Of a DNA stretch of 64,000 nucleotides, positions 54,812 through 63,955 are shown piece after piece. The translations under genes and the position numbers were made by a program. The notes beneath the pieces were generated by a model that did not search any database, was not told the DNA's origin, and worked only from the letters and a program-made list of their open reading frames with translations. Source of the stretch: Moritella sp. 5 (GTDB lineage: Bacteria > Pseudomonadota > Gammaproteobacteria > Enterobacterales > Moritellaceae). How positions within the stretch are numbered: position 1 is the first letter of the stretch; every line of letters starts with the position of its first letter. The stretch is from contig NZ_CP056122.1 in NCBI RefSeq assembly GCF_018219455.1, positions 682,001-746,000 of the forward strand. The letters run 5' to 3'.

Positions 54812-55465
54812 TTAATCTAATTCAGTTTCTAACCAATCTGAATCTAGCTGTGCGAATGCTAATAGCAATTCTACTACCGCCGCATAAAACCCAAATTTAT
54901 CACAGTCTTTAACCTTAATTTCAAAATCGCCTAACCAGTTAAGTAAGTGCGTTTGTAAAAAGTCGTGCTGCATTGCGAAGTTAGCGCGGATCTGTGCTTC
55001 TGATTCCGAATCTAATGTTTTTAAGATCAAGTTACCCATGAAGTCTAATTGAATCGCAATATGATCGGCTGGCTCGCTGTATTTATCACTGATATTGATG
55101 TTGTGCTTATCGAGTAGCGTCATCATTTTTTGATACGCTTCTTGCATCAAGTGACCTTCTTCACTAGTGAACACAGACTCATACGGGGGCGCAGATGATT
55201 TACTGTTGCCTAAAAAAACTTGTGCGTAGTCGGCACATAACTCTAAACGTGCGTCGTTACGTAGGTTTGCTGCCGCTAATGAACTGATTAGCTTTTCAAC
55301 TGAAACGGTTAACGCGGGTGTTGCTGCTAAGCCTTGTAAGAAACTTTGGATTTCTGCTGACTGGTATTGACCCAGTTGCTCATCAGATAATTCTGTTGCA
55401 AGTGTGCTTGAAAGCCACCAGTAGATCTCTGAACGGGTTTGGCATAATTGGGTTAGTTCATCCAT
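54812..55465 (-). CDS. torD: TorD-family redox enzyme maturation chaperone
   Basis: An all-helical cytoplasmic chaperone that binds the Tat signal peptide of molybdoenzymes such as TMAO reductase. The ATG at 55465 has GGAGA five bases upstream and gives 217 residues (MDELTQLCQTRSEIYWWLSS); a TTG four codons earlier is less likely. APPYESVFTSEEGHLMQEAY and EPADHIAIQLDFMGNL are the conserved TorD/DmsD motifs (E-P-x-D-H). No torA, torC or other molybdoenzyme is in the window, so its client is elsewhere. Confidence 0.87.
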   Translation of the reverse strand: MDELTQLCQTRSEIYWWLSSTLATELSDEQLGQYQSAEIQSFLQGLAATPALTVSVEKLISSLAAANLRNDARLELCADYAQVFLGNSKSSAPPYESVFTSEEGHLMQEAYQKMMTLLDKHNINISDKYSEPADHIAIQLDFMGNLILKTLDSESEAQIRANFAMQHDFLQTHLLNWLGDFEIKVKDCDKFGFYAAVVELLLAFAQLDSDWLETELD

Positions 55466-55690
55466 TGTGTTCTCCAAATGGGTATGAGTGCTGTAATTGC
55501 GTAGTATTATAGCGAATAAATTTAACCGAGGAGTCAGTTTTGATCAAAGTTAAATTAAAATGCAGTCTTTTCACGCAAAATTGAAATTTTCTCAAGTCTT
55601 TATTGTAGGAACTTGGTATTAGTCGCGTTACAATGTGGCCGAAATTTAGTTTACAAACCAACTTGTATTATCTCAATCAGGAGAAAACGG

Positions 55691-56944
55691 ATGTTTACAC
55701 GTGATATGAATATAGCTGACTATGATGCAGAATTATGGGCAGCAATGACACAAGAAGTAACTCGTCAGGAAGATCATATCGAGCTTATTGCTTCAGAGAA
55801 CTATACAAGCCCACGCGTAATGGAAGCTCAAGGCTCTCAGCTTACAAATAAGTATGCAGAAGGCTACCCAGGCAAACGCTACTATGGCGGTTGTGAGTAT
55901 GTTGATATTGCTGAGTCTTTAGCAATCGAACGTGCTAAGCAATTGTTTGGTGCTGATTACGCGAATGTACAACCACACTCTGGTTCACAAGCAAATGCTG
56001 CAGTTTACATGGCATTAGTTAAACCAGGTGATACTGTACTAGGCATGAGCCTTGCTCATGGTGGTCATTTAACACACGGTGCAAGCGTAAGCTTCTCGGG
56101 TAAAATCTACAACTCAGTTCAGTACGGTATTAATCCTGAAACGGGTGAGCTAGATTATGCTGAAGTTGAAGCGTTAGCAATTGAACATCAACCAAAAATG
56201 ATTGTTGCTGGTTTCTCTGCGTACTCAGGTGTTGTTGATTGGGCTAAATTCCGTGAAATCGCTGATAAAGTAGGTGCTTTCCTATTCGTTGATATGGCAC
56301 ACGTTGCAGGTTTAGTTGCAGCTGGTCTATATCCAAATCCAATGAAACATGCACACGTTGTTACAACAACGACGCATAAAACATTAGGTGGTCCACGTGG
56401 TGGCCTGATCCTTGCGCAAGCAGACGAAGTGATTGAGAAAAAATTAAACTCAGCAATCTTCCCTGGTGGTCAAGGTGGTCCTTTAATGCACGTTATCGCT
56501 GCTAAAGCGGTTGCATTTAAAGAAGCGATGGAACCTGAATTTGCGGTTTACCAACAAAATGTACTTGATTGTGCGAAAAGCATGGTTGCAGTATTGCAAG
56601 AACGTGGTTTCAAGATCGTTTCTAACGGTACTGAAAATCACCTATTCTTAGTTGATCTGATTGGCAAAGAATACTCAGGTAAAGATGCAGATGCTGCACT
56701 GGGTAATGCACATATCACAGTAAACAAAAACTCGGTACCAAACGATCCACGTTCACCATTTGTTACATCTGGTCTACGTATCGGTACGCCTGCTCTGGCT
56801 CGCCGTGGTATCCCTGCAGATAAAGCAGGCGCACTTGCAGGTTGGATGTGTGACGTATTAGATAACATCGGTAATGAAGATGTAGCTGCAACAGTACGTG
56901 CTAACGTACAAGCGCTATGTGCCGAGTACCCTGTATATAAATAG
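55691..56944 (+). CDS. glyA: Serine hydroxymethyltransferase
   Basis: Converts serine and tetrahydrofolate to glycine and methylene-THF. The ATG at 55691 ([16 protein letters not shown]) gives 417 residues, the same as E. coli GlyA; AGGAG lies upstream. PLP lysine is in [16 protein letters not shown], with [15 protein letters not shown] and [15 protein letters not shown] at the N-terminus. The stretch up to 55613 is not family sequence. It has its own promoter region (55466-55690) in which I saw no clear PurR or MetR site. Confidence 0.97.
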   Translation: MFTRDMNIADYDAELWAAMTQEVTRQEDHIELIASENYTSPRVMEAQGSQLTNKYAEGYPGKRYYGGCEYVDIAESLAIERAKQLFGADYANVQPHSGSQANAAVYMALVKPGDTVLGMSLAHGGHLTHGASVSFSGKIYNSVQYGINPETGELDYAEVEALAIEHQPKMIVAGFSAYSGVVDWAKFREIADKVGAFLFVDMAHVAGLVAAGLYPNPMKHAHVVTTTTHKTLGGPRGGLILAQADEVIEKKLNSAIFPGGQGGPLMHVIAAKAVAFKEAMEPEFAVYQQNVLDCAKSMVAVLQERGFKIVSNGTENHLFLVDLIGKEYSGKDADAALGNAHITVNKNSVPNDPRSPFVTSGLRIGTPALARRGIPADKAGALAGWMCDVLDNIGNEDVAATVRANVQALCAEYPVYK

Positions 56945-57005
56945 TCTGTATGCAAGTAATCTAATTTATAGGCCTAACGGTTTATAATAATACGATTAAT
57001 TTGTT

Positions 57006-57065
57006 AACCGTAAATGATGCTTAACTTGAATTAAAGTTTAAGTTTGTCATTTACGGTTTTTTTGT
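57006..57065 (+). terminator. Terminator after glyA
   Basis: AACCGTAAATGA (57006) pairs with TCATTTACGGTT (57047), with an inner smaller hairpin, and is followed by TTTTTTTG. Confidence 0.88.
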
Positions 57066-57100
57066 ATTTATTTTTCATGATCACAATATTACCCTCTCTA

Positions 57101-57156
57101 CCTTCATACCTTCATACCTTCATACCTTCATACCTTCATACCTTCATACCTTCATA
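57101..57156. repeat. Seven 8-bp tandem repeats (CCTTCATA)
   Basis: Seven perfect copies of CCTTCATA, with one degenerate copy before them. Eight is not a multiple of three, so changes in copy number would shift any reading frame crossing the array. The frame open from 57044 through the array joins the lipoprotein gene. Confidence 0.95.
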
Positions 57157-57256
57157 CTTACTCATGGATGAAACCATGCTATTTCCATGCTTTCTCATTG
57201 CCTTACGATCGTATGATCAGCTGTTAATCCAGTTTCATAGACCAAGGATGGGAAAT

Positions 57257-57550
57257 ATGATGAATAAACCTCTATTAAAAAATGCAGTAAAAAAAATACC
57301 CGTGCAAATATGTAAAAGGATAAGCATTACAGCATTTGTTGTTGTGGTGACTGGTTGTAGCTCTGTTGATATATTAACTAAAACCGAAAATGGTGCTTCT
57401 TATGAATATCAACTCGGTCAATTTGACACGATAGAAGTAGTTGATATGGCGCAGGAACATTGTGGTAAGTATGGTAAAAATGCAGAGCTAACTAATCGTT
57501 ACTCTGACGCTAACCGCATATTCAATACACTTATATTTAATTGTAGTTAG
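57257..57550 (+). CDS. Small putative lipoprotein
   Basis: 97 residues from the ATG at 57257 (ATG at 57260 equally possible; AAGGATGGGA upstream). A basic N-terminus, a hydrophobic segment and VVVTGCSS form a lipoprotein signal with the lipid-carrying Cys near residue 34. The mature part (SSVDILTKTENGASYEYQLG, then AQEHCGKYGKNAEL) has one Cys pair and resembles small envelope proteins of unknown function. A longer frame from 57044 crosses the 8-bp repeats. No close family recognised. Confidence 0.65.
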   Translation: MMNKPLLKNAVKKIPVQICKRISITAFVVVVTGCSSVDILTKTENGASYEYQLGQFDTIEVVDMAQEHCGKYGKNAELTNRYSDANRIFNTLIFNCS

Positions 57551-57749
57551 CATATTTAATCGCTTAATTGTGAAGCCTACGAATTAAATTTAATGAGAGA
57601 GTTTTAAATCACACTTGTGGGTGTTAACATGTTGGCAACATTTCATTCTATTTGCGGTTAGGTAGTTATAGATGGATGACATAAATAGCTAAATAAACAC
57701 TTGAGATAGCATTCTCAAATTTGGCTATAAGTAGAGTGAGGTATAAAGG

Positions 57750-58970
57750 ATGATGCTGAATTCAATAAGTAATTATAAGCGGTTAATATTAGCGTTAGTA
57801 TGTGGTTCAATGAGCTATTCTACATTTGCTAAAGTATATAGTTGGCGTGATACCGATGGTGCAATGCATTATAGTCAGTTTCCACGTCAGATTGTGGAAA
57901 AAAATGCGGCACAGAGTCGCGCTAGTCGTAAGCCAGTCGAAATGAATGATATCGTAAACGATTTATCAGCAACCCAAAATAGTAACTTATTGGATGGGCT
58001 TGATGATATTATTGCTAATGCGAACGTCGAACGCCAAGTTGAAAAGGTACTGACGCGTCGTGATCCTCAGTTGGTTCTAATTGAACAACAACGCTTACGT
58101 AAGCAATCGCAGCAGCGTGTACTCGTTATTGCGAAACAAGCTGCACTTGAAAAAGAAAAAGCCCTTGTTGCGGTAAATAATATACACGCTATTACACCGA
58201 CACAGCTTGCATCCACAAGGCCGAAAGATTCAACCGTTATTGAGAATGTTGCCGTAAAGCAGCATAATAAATTCTTAGCTGAAATTCAGAATAAATTAAA
58301 ACGTCAGTATGCACCGCAAACTGTTCAAGCCTCTCCAAGCATTGCTCCTATCGTCGTTGTTCATGCTAAACCTAAGTCCAAGCCTTTGATTAAGGCTGTT
58401 GAGTTAATGCCTGCACCGACATATATCTTAGCGCCTTTTGACGCGACTAACGTATTTTTAGCGGGTGTTAACAAAAAATTAAATCGTAAAGATAAAGGGC
58501 TGACCATTGATAAACCTGTGCTCGTTGCGAGCAAAAGTGAATCGAGTCGTGATAACAAACGGCAAGCTACACTTGAACAAGTGCAGAATAAATTTTTAGC
58601 TGAAATTAATCAAAAGTTATTCCGAGCGAAACTTAGCTCTGATATTACCCCTGTGGCTGAATTGGCTAAGTCTGAGTCGATTATTCGTGCGAAGGGGCAG
58701 GGTCGCGCGGCAGCGAAAAATAAAGAATTAACGCAGAGCGCAGATCAAATTAAAGCGATTGAAAGTGAAATAAGCAGTCGGAGTCATCAATCGAATGACG
58801 TGAAACAACCTTCAGAAAAACAGGTTAACTCCGCGTTAATGTTAAGTCGACTAAGCTATAATCACAATGCGCGCTTACCCTTATCACGGGCCGGAATGAG
58901 CCAACTCGTTAGACAAGGTATTGATGTATCAAGTCAGTTTGTCAGTGACGTAAATCACAGTGCAGAATAA
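57750..58970 (+). CDS. DUF4124-domain exported protein
   Basis: 406 residues. A signal peptide (cleavage after STFA, residue 27) is followed by KVYSWRDTDGAMHYSQFP, the DUF4124 signature. The rest is Gln/Lys/Ala-rich and probably helical, with three copies of a short motif: NKFLAEIQNKLKR (173-185), NVFLAGVNKKLNR (234-246) and NKFLAEINQKLFR (280-292). DUF4124 proteins are periplasmic and of unknown function. GAGG lies upstream of paired ATGs (57750, 57753). Confidence 0.75.
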   Translation: MMLNSISNYKRLILALVCGSMSYSTFAKVYSWRDTDGAMHYSQFPRQIVEKNAAQSRASRKPVEMNDIVNDLSATQNSNLLDGLDDIIANANVERQVEKVLTRRDPQLVLIEQQRLRKQSQQRVLVIAKQAALEKEKALVAVNNIHAITPTQLASTRPKDSTVIENVAVKQHNKFLAEIQNKLKRQYAPQTVQASPSIAPIVVVHAKPKSKPLIKAVELMPAPTYILAPFDATNVFLAGVNKKLNRKDKGLTIDKPVLVASKSESSRDNKRQATLEQVQNKFLAEINQKLFRAKLSSDITPVAELAKSESIIRAKGQGRAAAKNKELTQSADQIKAIESEISSRSHQSNDVKQPSEKQVNSALMLSRLSYNHNARLPLSRAGMSQLVRQGIDVSSQFVSDVNHSAE

Positions 58971-58987
58971 GCAATCCTAAAATATTG

Positions 58988-59027
58988 GTCGGTTTTTATC
59001 TCATTTCAATAGTGATTGAAAACCGAC
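58988..59027. other. Hairpin between DUF4124 gene and nrdR
   Basis: GTCGGTTTT/AAAACCGAC, 9-bp stem and 22-base loop, with no U tract after it. Possibly a weak terminator. Confidence 0.35.
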
Positions 59028-59144
59028 TGATTATTCAACAATCTGTTAACTTATTTATTAATTCCACGAAATTACCTTCACTTTTCTGTACCCGCCTGCT
59101 ATTTAACGATAGACTCAGAATAATATTATTCAATAGGATTGTTT

Positions 59145-59594
59145 ATGTTCTGTCCATTTTGTTCTGCGACTGAAACTAAAGTTATCGATTCTCGTCTTGT
59201 GGCTGAAGGCCATCAGGTGCGTCGCCGCCGTGAGTGTGCGAAATGTCATGAACGTTTTACTACCTTTGAAACTGCAGAATTAGTGATGCCACGTATCATT
59301 AAAACGGATGATACACGTGAACCTTTTAACGAAGATAAACTCGTTAATGGTATTTATCGTGCGCTAGAAAAACGTCCGGTTGCCGCAGAGCAGATTGAAC
59401 TCGGTATTAATCAAATAAAATCGAGTTTAAGAGCTACTGGTGAGCGTGAAATCGAATCAAGCTTTTTGGGTGAACTGGTGATGGACGTATTGAAAAAGCT
59501 CGATAAAGTCGCTTATGTACGGTTCGCTTCTGTTTATCGTTCTTTTGAAGATGTAAAAGAATTTAATGAAGAAATCGCCAAGCTCGACAAATAA
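59145..59594 (+). CDS. nrdR: Transcriptional repressor NrdR
   Basis: Zinc-ribbon/ATP-cone repressor of ribonucleotide reductase genes. The ATG at 59145 starts [18 protein letters not shown]; zinc ligands Cys3, Cys6, Cys31 and Cys34. The ATP-cone follows ([24 protein letters not shown]) and [16 protein letters not shown] is typical. 149 residues, as in E. coli. It heads the nrdR-ribD-ribE-ribBX-ribH-nusB operon. Confidence 0.97.
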   Translation: MFCPFCSATETKVIDSRLVAEGHQVRRRRECAKCHERFTTFETAELVMPRIIKTDDTREPFNEDKLVNGIYRALEKRPVAAEQIELGINQIKSSLRATGEREIESSFLGELVMDVLKKLDKVAYVRFASVYRSFEDVKEFNEEIAKLDK

Positions 59595-59619
59595 TCCGTT
59601 ATCTGAGTCCTCATTGATT

Positions 59620-60915
59620 ATGCCAAACAAATCACGTGCCGAGCTAGATCTACTATTGGAAGAAATTGTATCCATTAGTCAGTTCAATGATACTGACCAT
59701 TTGCATATGCAACGTGCGCTCGCACTTGCACAAAAAGGCCGTTTTACCACGGCTCCGAATCCAAATGTTGGCTGTGTGCTTGTTAAAGCTGGCAAAGTCA
59801 TCGGTGAAGGTTTTCATTTACGTGCGGGTGAGGCTCACGCTGAAATCCATGCTTTAAATACCGCAGGTGATGATGCTCAGGGGGCCACTTGTTATGTGAC
59901 GCTTGAACCATGTAGTCATTATGGTCGTACACCCCCTTGCGCAGCAGCCTTGGTTAATGCGAACGTAAATGAAGTCGTCATTGCTATGGTCGATCCCAAT
60001 CCGAAAGTAGCAGGTAATGGCATTGCGATCCTCATCGCGGCGGGCATTAAAGTACGGTTCGGTTTATTATCAACGCAAGCGCATGCGTTGAATCCTGGTT
60101 TTATCTTACGCATGCAGGAACAACGTCCGTTTGTACGCTTAAAAATGGCGGCAAGCTTAGACGGACGTACAGCATTGAAAAACGGTGAGAGCAAATGGAT
60201 CACCGGTCCTGCTGCACGGTCTGATGTGCAAGTATACCGCGCACAAGCCAGTGCAATTTTATCGACTGCCAGCACGGTTATTATGGACGATGCTTCACTT
60301 AATGTGCGTTATAGTGAGTTAGGTGCAAGCCAAGTCGACTATCCACGAATTAAAACAGATAAGCCACTAATTCAAGTAGACAAGTCTTTGTCTCACGATG
60401 AGTTATTAGAACCACAGCTACGTCAGCCAATACGAGTGGTACTGGATAATCATCGGCGACTAGATACACACCTTGCTAAAGTGAATAGTGAATTGAAGCT
60501 ATTTTCACAGCCCGGTCAGATACTATTAGTTAATGGTGTTAAAAATATAGTCAATGGTGCGACTGAAAATCCTGCTGTCGAGCAGTTATTAGTGAATGAA
60601 TCGGTATCGCGAATTGAAATTGAGCAAGATCGTCACCATAACATAGATCTAAAACAGTTAATGACCGTATTAGCCCAGCAGGATATTAATGACCTGTGGG
60701 TTGAAGCAGGCGCGACACTGGCTGGCGCATTACTTGAAAATAAGCTGGTGGATGAGATAATTATTTATCTGGCACCTAAGCTAATGGGTGATAGTGCCAG
60801 AGGACTCGCAGTATTAAGCGAGCTAACTGAAATGGCGCAAGTGCCTACATTTAGCTTTACCGATATCACGCAGATCGGTGACGATCTTCGAATTACAGCA
60901 AAACCGGAATACTAA
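59620..60915 (+). CDS. ribD: Riboflavin biosynthesis deaminase/reductase RibD
   Basis: Two consecutive steps of riboflavin synthesis. N-terminal deaminase: HAEIHAL and PCSHYGRTPPCAAAL give the zinc ligands. C-terminal reductase: RPFVRLKMAASLDGRTAL, then LWVEAGATLAGALLENKLVDE. 431 residues from the ATG at 59620. The frame is open back to 59566 within nrdR, and the start is not certain because ribosome sites are weak. About 50 residues (240-330) between the two conserved reductase blocks are longer than in E. coli RibD (367). The stop overlaps the ribE start (TAATG). Confidence 0.94.
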   Translation: MPNKSRAELDLLLEEIVSISQFNDTDHLHMQRALALAQKGRFTTAPNPNVGCVLVKAGKVIGEGFHLRAGEAHAEIHALNTAGDDAQGATCYVTLEPCSHYGRTPPCAAALVNANVNEVVIAMVDPNPKVAGNGIAILIAAGIKVRFGLLSTQAHALNPGFILRMQEQRPFVRLKMAASLDGRTALKNGESKWITGPAARSDVQVYRAQASAILSTASTVIMDDASLNVRYSELGASQVDYPRIKTDKPLIQVDKSLSHDELLEPQLRQPIRVVLDNHRRLDTHLAKVNSELKLFSQPGQILLVNGVKNIVNGATENPAVEQLLVNESVSRIEIEQDRHHNIDLKQLMTVLAQQDINDLWVEAGATLAGALLENKLVDEIIIYLAPKLMGDSARGLAVLSELTEMAQVPTFSFTDITQIGDDLRITAKPEY

Positions 60916-61580
60916 TGTTTACAGGAATTATTGAAACCGTGGGTACGCTCACAGGTTTAACCCCAAAAGGGGCCGATGTGAGCATCACTGTTGATAGTGG
61001 TGATCTTGATTTAAGTGACGTAAAACTCGGTGATAGTATCGCGACGAATGGCGTATGCCTTACTGTTGTTGAATTACTTGGCAATGGTTACCGCGCAGAT
61101 GTGTCATTAGAAACGATTAAACGCTCTGGTTTTGCGCATTACCGTATTGGTGATAAGGTAAACTTAGAAAAAGCGTTAACCTTAAGCACGCGTCTTGGTG
61201 GTCACTTAGTCAGTGGCCATGTCGATGGCGTTGCTGAGATTGTTAAGATCAGTAAACTTGGTCGTGCGACTGAGTATTGGTTACAAGCACCGAACGAATT
61301 AGCCCGTTATATCGCTGAAAAAGGCTCAATTACAATTGATGGTATCAGTTTAACTATTAATGAAATTGACGGCGCTAAATTCAAATTGACGATCGTACCG
61401 CATACTGCATTAGAAACAACGATAGAAAGTTATGTAGTCGGTCGTAAAGTTAACTTAGAAGTAGATGTTATTGCCCGTTATTTAGAACGCATTATGCTAG
61501 GTGATAAAGCCGCTGAATCAAGTACACCTGAGCAGGGCATCACTATGGATTTTCTTGCGAGTAATGGATTTTTAAAGTAA
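60915..61580 (+). CDS. ribE: Riboflavin synthase alpha chain
   Basis: Dismutates two 6,7-dimethyl-8-ribityllumazine molecules into riboflavin. 221 residues with the internal repeat of two lumazine-binding barrels: MFTGIIETVGTL and NGVCLTVVEL in the first, GHLVSGHVDGVAEI and IDGISLTINEI in the second. The start overlaps the ribD stop. Confidence 0.96.
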   Translation: MFTGIIETVGTLTGLTPKGADVSITVDSGDLDLSDVKLGDSIATNGVCLTVVELLGNGYRADVSLETIKRSGFAHYRIGDKVNLEKALTLSTRLGGHLVSGHVDGVAEIVKISKLGRATEYWLQAPNELARYIAEKGSITIDGISLTINEIDGAKFKLTIVPHTALETTIESYVVGRKVNLEVDVIARYLERIMLGDKAAESSTPEQGITMDFLASNGFLK

Positions 61581-61622
61581 AACATCTATTCACGATCAGT
61601 TTTTAATTGTTATAAAAGGGCT

Positions 61623-62738
61623 ATGAGCATGGCACTAAGTCGTATTGAAGATATTATTGAAGACATCCGCCAAGGTAAAATGGTTATCTTGATGGATGAT
61701 GAAGATCGCGAGAATGAAGGTGATCTGATCATGGCCGCTGACAAAGTAACGCCAGAAGCGATTAACTTTATGGCGACACACGGTCGCGGTTTAATTTGTC
61801 TAACGTTAACCAAAGCGCGTGTAGAAAAACTGCAACTGCCTTTGATGGTTCAAGATAATACGGCGCAATTCTCAACTAATTTCACTGTGTCGATTGAAGC
61901 GGCTGAAGGCGTGACTACTGGTATCTCTGCTACTGACCGTGCGGTAACTGTATTATCTGCGGTTGCTGGCGATGCGAAACCAGCTGATATTGTTATGCCT
62001 GGGCATATTTTCCCACTTGCAGCGCAAGACGGCGGTGTACTAACACGTGCTGGTCATACTGAAGCGGGTTGTGACCTTGCACGTCTAGCGGGTTGTGAGC
62101 CTGCTGGTGTGATTGTTGAGATCCTAAAAGATGACGGTGAAATGGCGCGTCGTCCAGATCTAGAAATCTTCGCAGAAAAACACGGCCTTAAATTGGGCAC
62201 CGTGGCTGATTTAATTGAATACCGTAACAGTAATGAAACCACCATTGAACGTGTAGCTGAATGTAAACTACCAACCGAACACGGTGATTTTGATTTAGTG
62301 ACTTACCGTGACACTATTGATAATCAAGTTCACTATGCACTACGCAAAGGTGATGTTGTTGCCCAGCAGCCAACATTAGTACGTGTGCATGTACAAAATA
62401 CCATGACAGATATTTTGCATACCGACCGTGCGAGTAAAATCTCATGGTCATTAGCGGATGCGATGGCACGTATCGGTCGTGATGGTGGTGTAATGGTTAT
62501 CTTAGGCAATGAAGAAGACTCTAACGATATCATTGAAAAAGTGAAACAATTTGCTCAAGAAGATAAAGGCGAAACACAGCCAAAAGCAAAATGGCAGGGT
62601 ACTTCACGCCGTGTCGGTGTAGGCTCTCAAATTTTAGCTGATATGGGCGTGTCTAAGATGAAGCTATTAAGCTCAGACAAACGTTACCATTCACTATCTG
62701 GCTTTGGCCTAGAAGTTGTCGAATATATCTCTAAATAA
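61623..62738 (+). CDS. ribBX: DHBP synthase with degenerate GTP cyclohydrolase II domain (RibBX)
   Basis: 371 residues. Residues 1 to about 205 are complete 3,4-dihydroxy-2-butanone-4-phosphate synthase: [17 protein letters not shown] and [16 protein letters not shown]. The C-terminal half is RibA-like in length and position but lacks the zinc-binding Cys cluster (no Cys in 225-310) and the GRGIGL catalytic region. It should therefore not act as GTP cyclohydrolase; a separate ribA is needed elsewhere. Degenerate forms called RibBX are known in Photobacterium, Vibrio and Shewanella, from memory. Only 42 bases separate it from ribE, too few for an FMN riboswitch. Confidence 0.88.
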   Translation: MSMALSRIEDIIEDIRQGKMVILMDDEDRENEGDLIMAADKVTPEAINFMATHGRGLICLTLTKARVEKLQLPLMVQDNTAQFSTNFTVSIEAAEGVTTGISATDRAVTVLSAVAGDAKPADIVMPGHIFPLAAQDGGVLTRAGHTEAGCDLARLAGCEPAGVIVEILKDDGEMARRPDLEIFAEKHGLKLGTVADLIEYRNSNETTIERVAECKLPTEHGDFDLVTYRDTIDNQVHYALRKGDVVAQQPTLVRVHVQNTMTDILHTDRASKISWSLADAMARIGRDGGVMVILGNEEDSNDIIEKVKQFAQEDKGETQPKAKWQGTSRRVGVGSQILADMGVSKMKLLSSDKRYHSLSGFGLEVVEYISK

Positions 62739-62870
62739 GTTTTAGAGATAGGCGTAGAATAAGTTTGCTTGCTGGCGAAAGCTTGGTACAATCCGAGCCC
62801 TTTCGTCAGCCGATTCATAATAATTAAAATTGGCCGTAAAATTACGCGCCGTGATATAGGATTTGTACAC

Positions 62871-63356
62871 ATGAAAGTTATCGAAGGAAATGTTCCTGCT
62901 CCAGAAGCAAAAATTGCAATTGTAATCTCTCGTTTTAACAGCTTCATCAATGAAAGTTTGTTAGCGGGTGCTGTCGATTCACTAAAACGTTTTGGCCAAG
63001 TTAGCGAAGACAACATCACTATTGTGCGTGTTCCTGGCGCTGTCGAATTACCGCTTGTTACTCAGCGTGTAGCTGCGACAAAACAGTTTGATGCAATTAT
63101 TGCTTTAGGTACGGTAATTCGTGGTGGTACACCACATTTTGAATTCGTAGCTGGCGAATGTAATAAAGGTCTTGCTCAAGTTGCAATGGACTATGATGTT
63201 CCTGTTGCATTTGGTGTGTTAACAACTGACACAATTGAGCAAGCAATTGAGCGTGCTGGTACCAAGGCTGGTAATAAAGGGTCGGAGGCTGCTCTAAGTG
63301 CACTTGAAATGGTGAATGTTTTGCATCAAGTTGATGTATTATTGGAGAAAAAATGA
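62871..63356 (+). CDS. ribH: 6,7-dimethyl-8-ribityllumazine synthase
   Basis: Makes the substrate of riboflavin synthase from the RibBX product and the RibD pathway product; forms large icosahedral or pentameric shells. The ATG at 62871 gives 161 residues ([23 protein letters not shown]). [24 protein letters not shown] and [17 protein letters not shown] are conserved. The frame upstream to 62769 is not family sequence. The ATGA overlap with nusB indicates coupling. Confidence 0.96.
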   Translation: MKVIEGNVPAPEAKIAIVISRFNSFINESLLAGAVDSLKRFGQVSEDNITIVRVPGAVELPLVTQRVAATKQFDAIIALGTVIRGGTPHFEFVAGECNKGLAQVAMDYDVPVAFGVLTTDTIEQAIERAGTKAGNKGSEAALSALEMVNVLHQVDVLLEKK

Positions 63357-63775
63357 AACCTTCGGAACGTAGTAAGGCACGTCAGTTTGCCACACAAGCA
63401 ATTTATCAATGGCAAATGACGCAAGAAACTGTTGCAAATATTGAACACCAATTTGTAACAGATCAAGATTTTAGTGACACAGATGCAGTTTACTTCCGTG
63501 AATTGGTATTAGGCGTAAGCTTAAATCATGCTGAACTTGATGAGTTGATGAGCCCATTCCTATCTCGTCCTATGGATGATTTAGACTTGGTTGAGAAAGC
63601 GATTTTACGTCTTTCTACATTTGAGCTACTAAAGCGTCAAGATGTACCTTATAAAGTTGTGATCAATGAATCTATCGAATTAGCGAAAGATTTTGGTGCT
63701 GAAGATAGCCACAAATTCGTTAACGGCGTATTAGATAAAATTGTAAGTAAATTGCAATTACGTTTGAAAAAATAA
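63353..63775 (+). CDS. nusB: Transcription antitermination factor NusB
   Basis: RNA-binding protein that, with NusE (S10), binds boxA in rRNA and phage-lambda-type antitermination. All-helical, 140 residues (139 in E. coli): [15 protein letters not shown] at the N-terminus and [36 protein letters not shown] toward the C-terminus. Overlaps ribH by four bases and ends in a terminator. Confidence 0.97.
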   Translation: MKPSERSKARQFATQAIYQWQMTQETVANIEHQFVTDQDFSDTDAVYFRELVLGVSLNHAELDELMSPFLSRPMDDLDLVEKAILRLSTFELLKRQDVPYKVVINESIELAKDFGAEDSHKFVNGVLDKIVSKLQLRLKK

Positions 63776-63796
63776 TTAAATTATTTTCTTCAATGC

Positions 63797-63829
63797 AAAA
63801 AAGCTAGCACAGGTTGCTGGCTTTTTTTA
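63797..63829 (+). terminator. Terminator after nusB
   Basis: AAGCTAGCA/TGCTGGCTT stem (one G-T pair), CAGGT loop, then seven T's and a run of A's on the other side. Ends the nrdR-nusB operon. Confidence 0.87.
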
Positions 63830-63913
63830 TGCCTAAAATTCACACTCTAGACATTAATTAAAAATACAATTAGGCCTTAATTAAAAGTACAATAACAAGA
63901 TTAATTGCAACCT

Positions 63914-63934
63914 ATACCCAAGCCGTTTGGGTAT
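63914..63934. repeat. Short hairpin upstream of thiL
   Basis: TATACCCAA and TTGGGTATC flank a GCCGT centre, giving an 8-bp stem about 25 bases before the thiL start. Its role is unknown. Confidence 0.45.
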
Positions 63935-63955
63935 CATAATGGATACAGCAGTACT

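Noticed and set aside
57101-57156. CRISPR-like array after glyA
   Set aside because: An 8-bp unit without spacers is a microsatellite.
61581-61622. FMN riboswitch before the ribB gene
   Set aside because: Only 42 bases separate ribE and ribBX, far too few for an RFN element, and no such fold is seen elsewhere in the operon.
61623-62738. Active GTP cyclohydrolase II in the C-terminal half of the RibB protein
   Set aside because: The zinc-binding cysteines and the catalytic region are absent.
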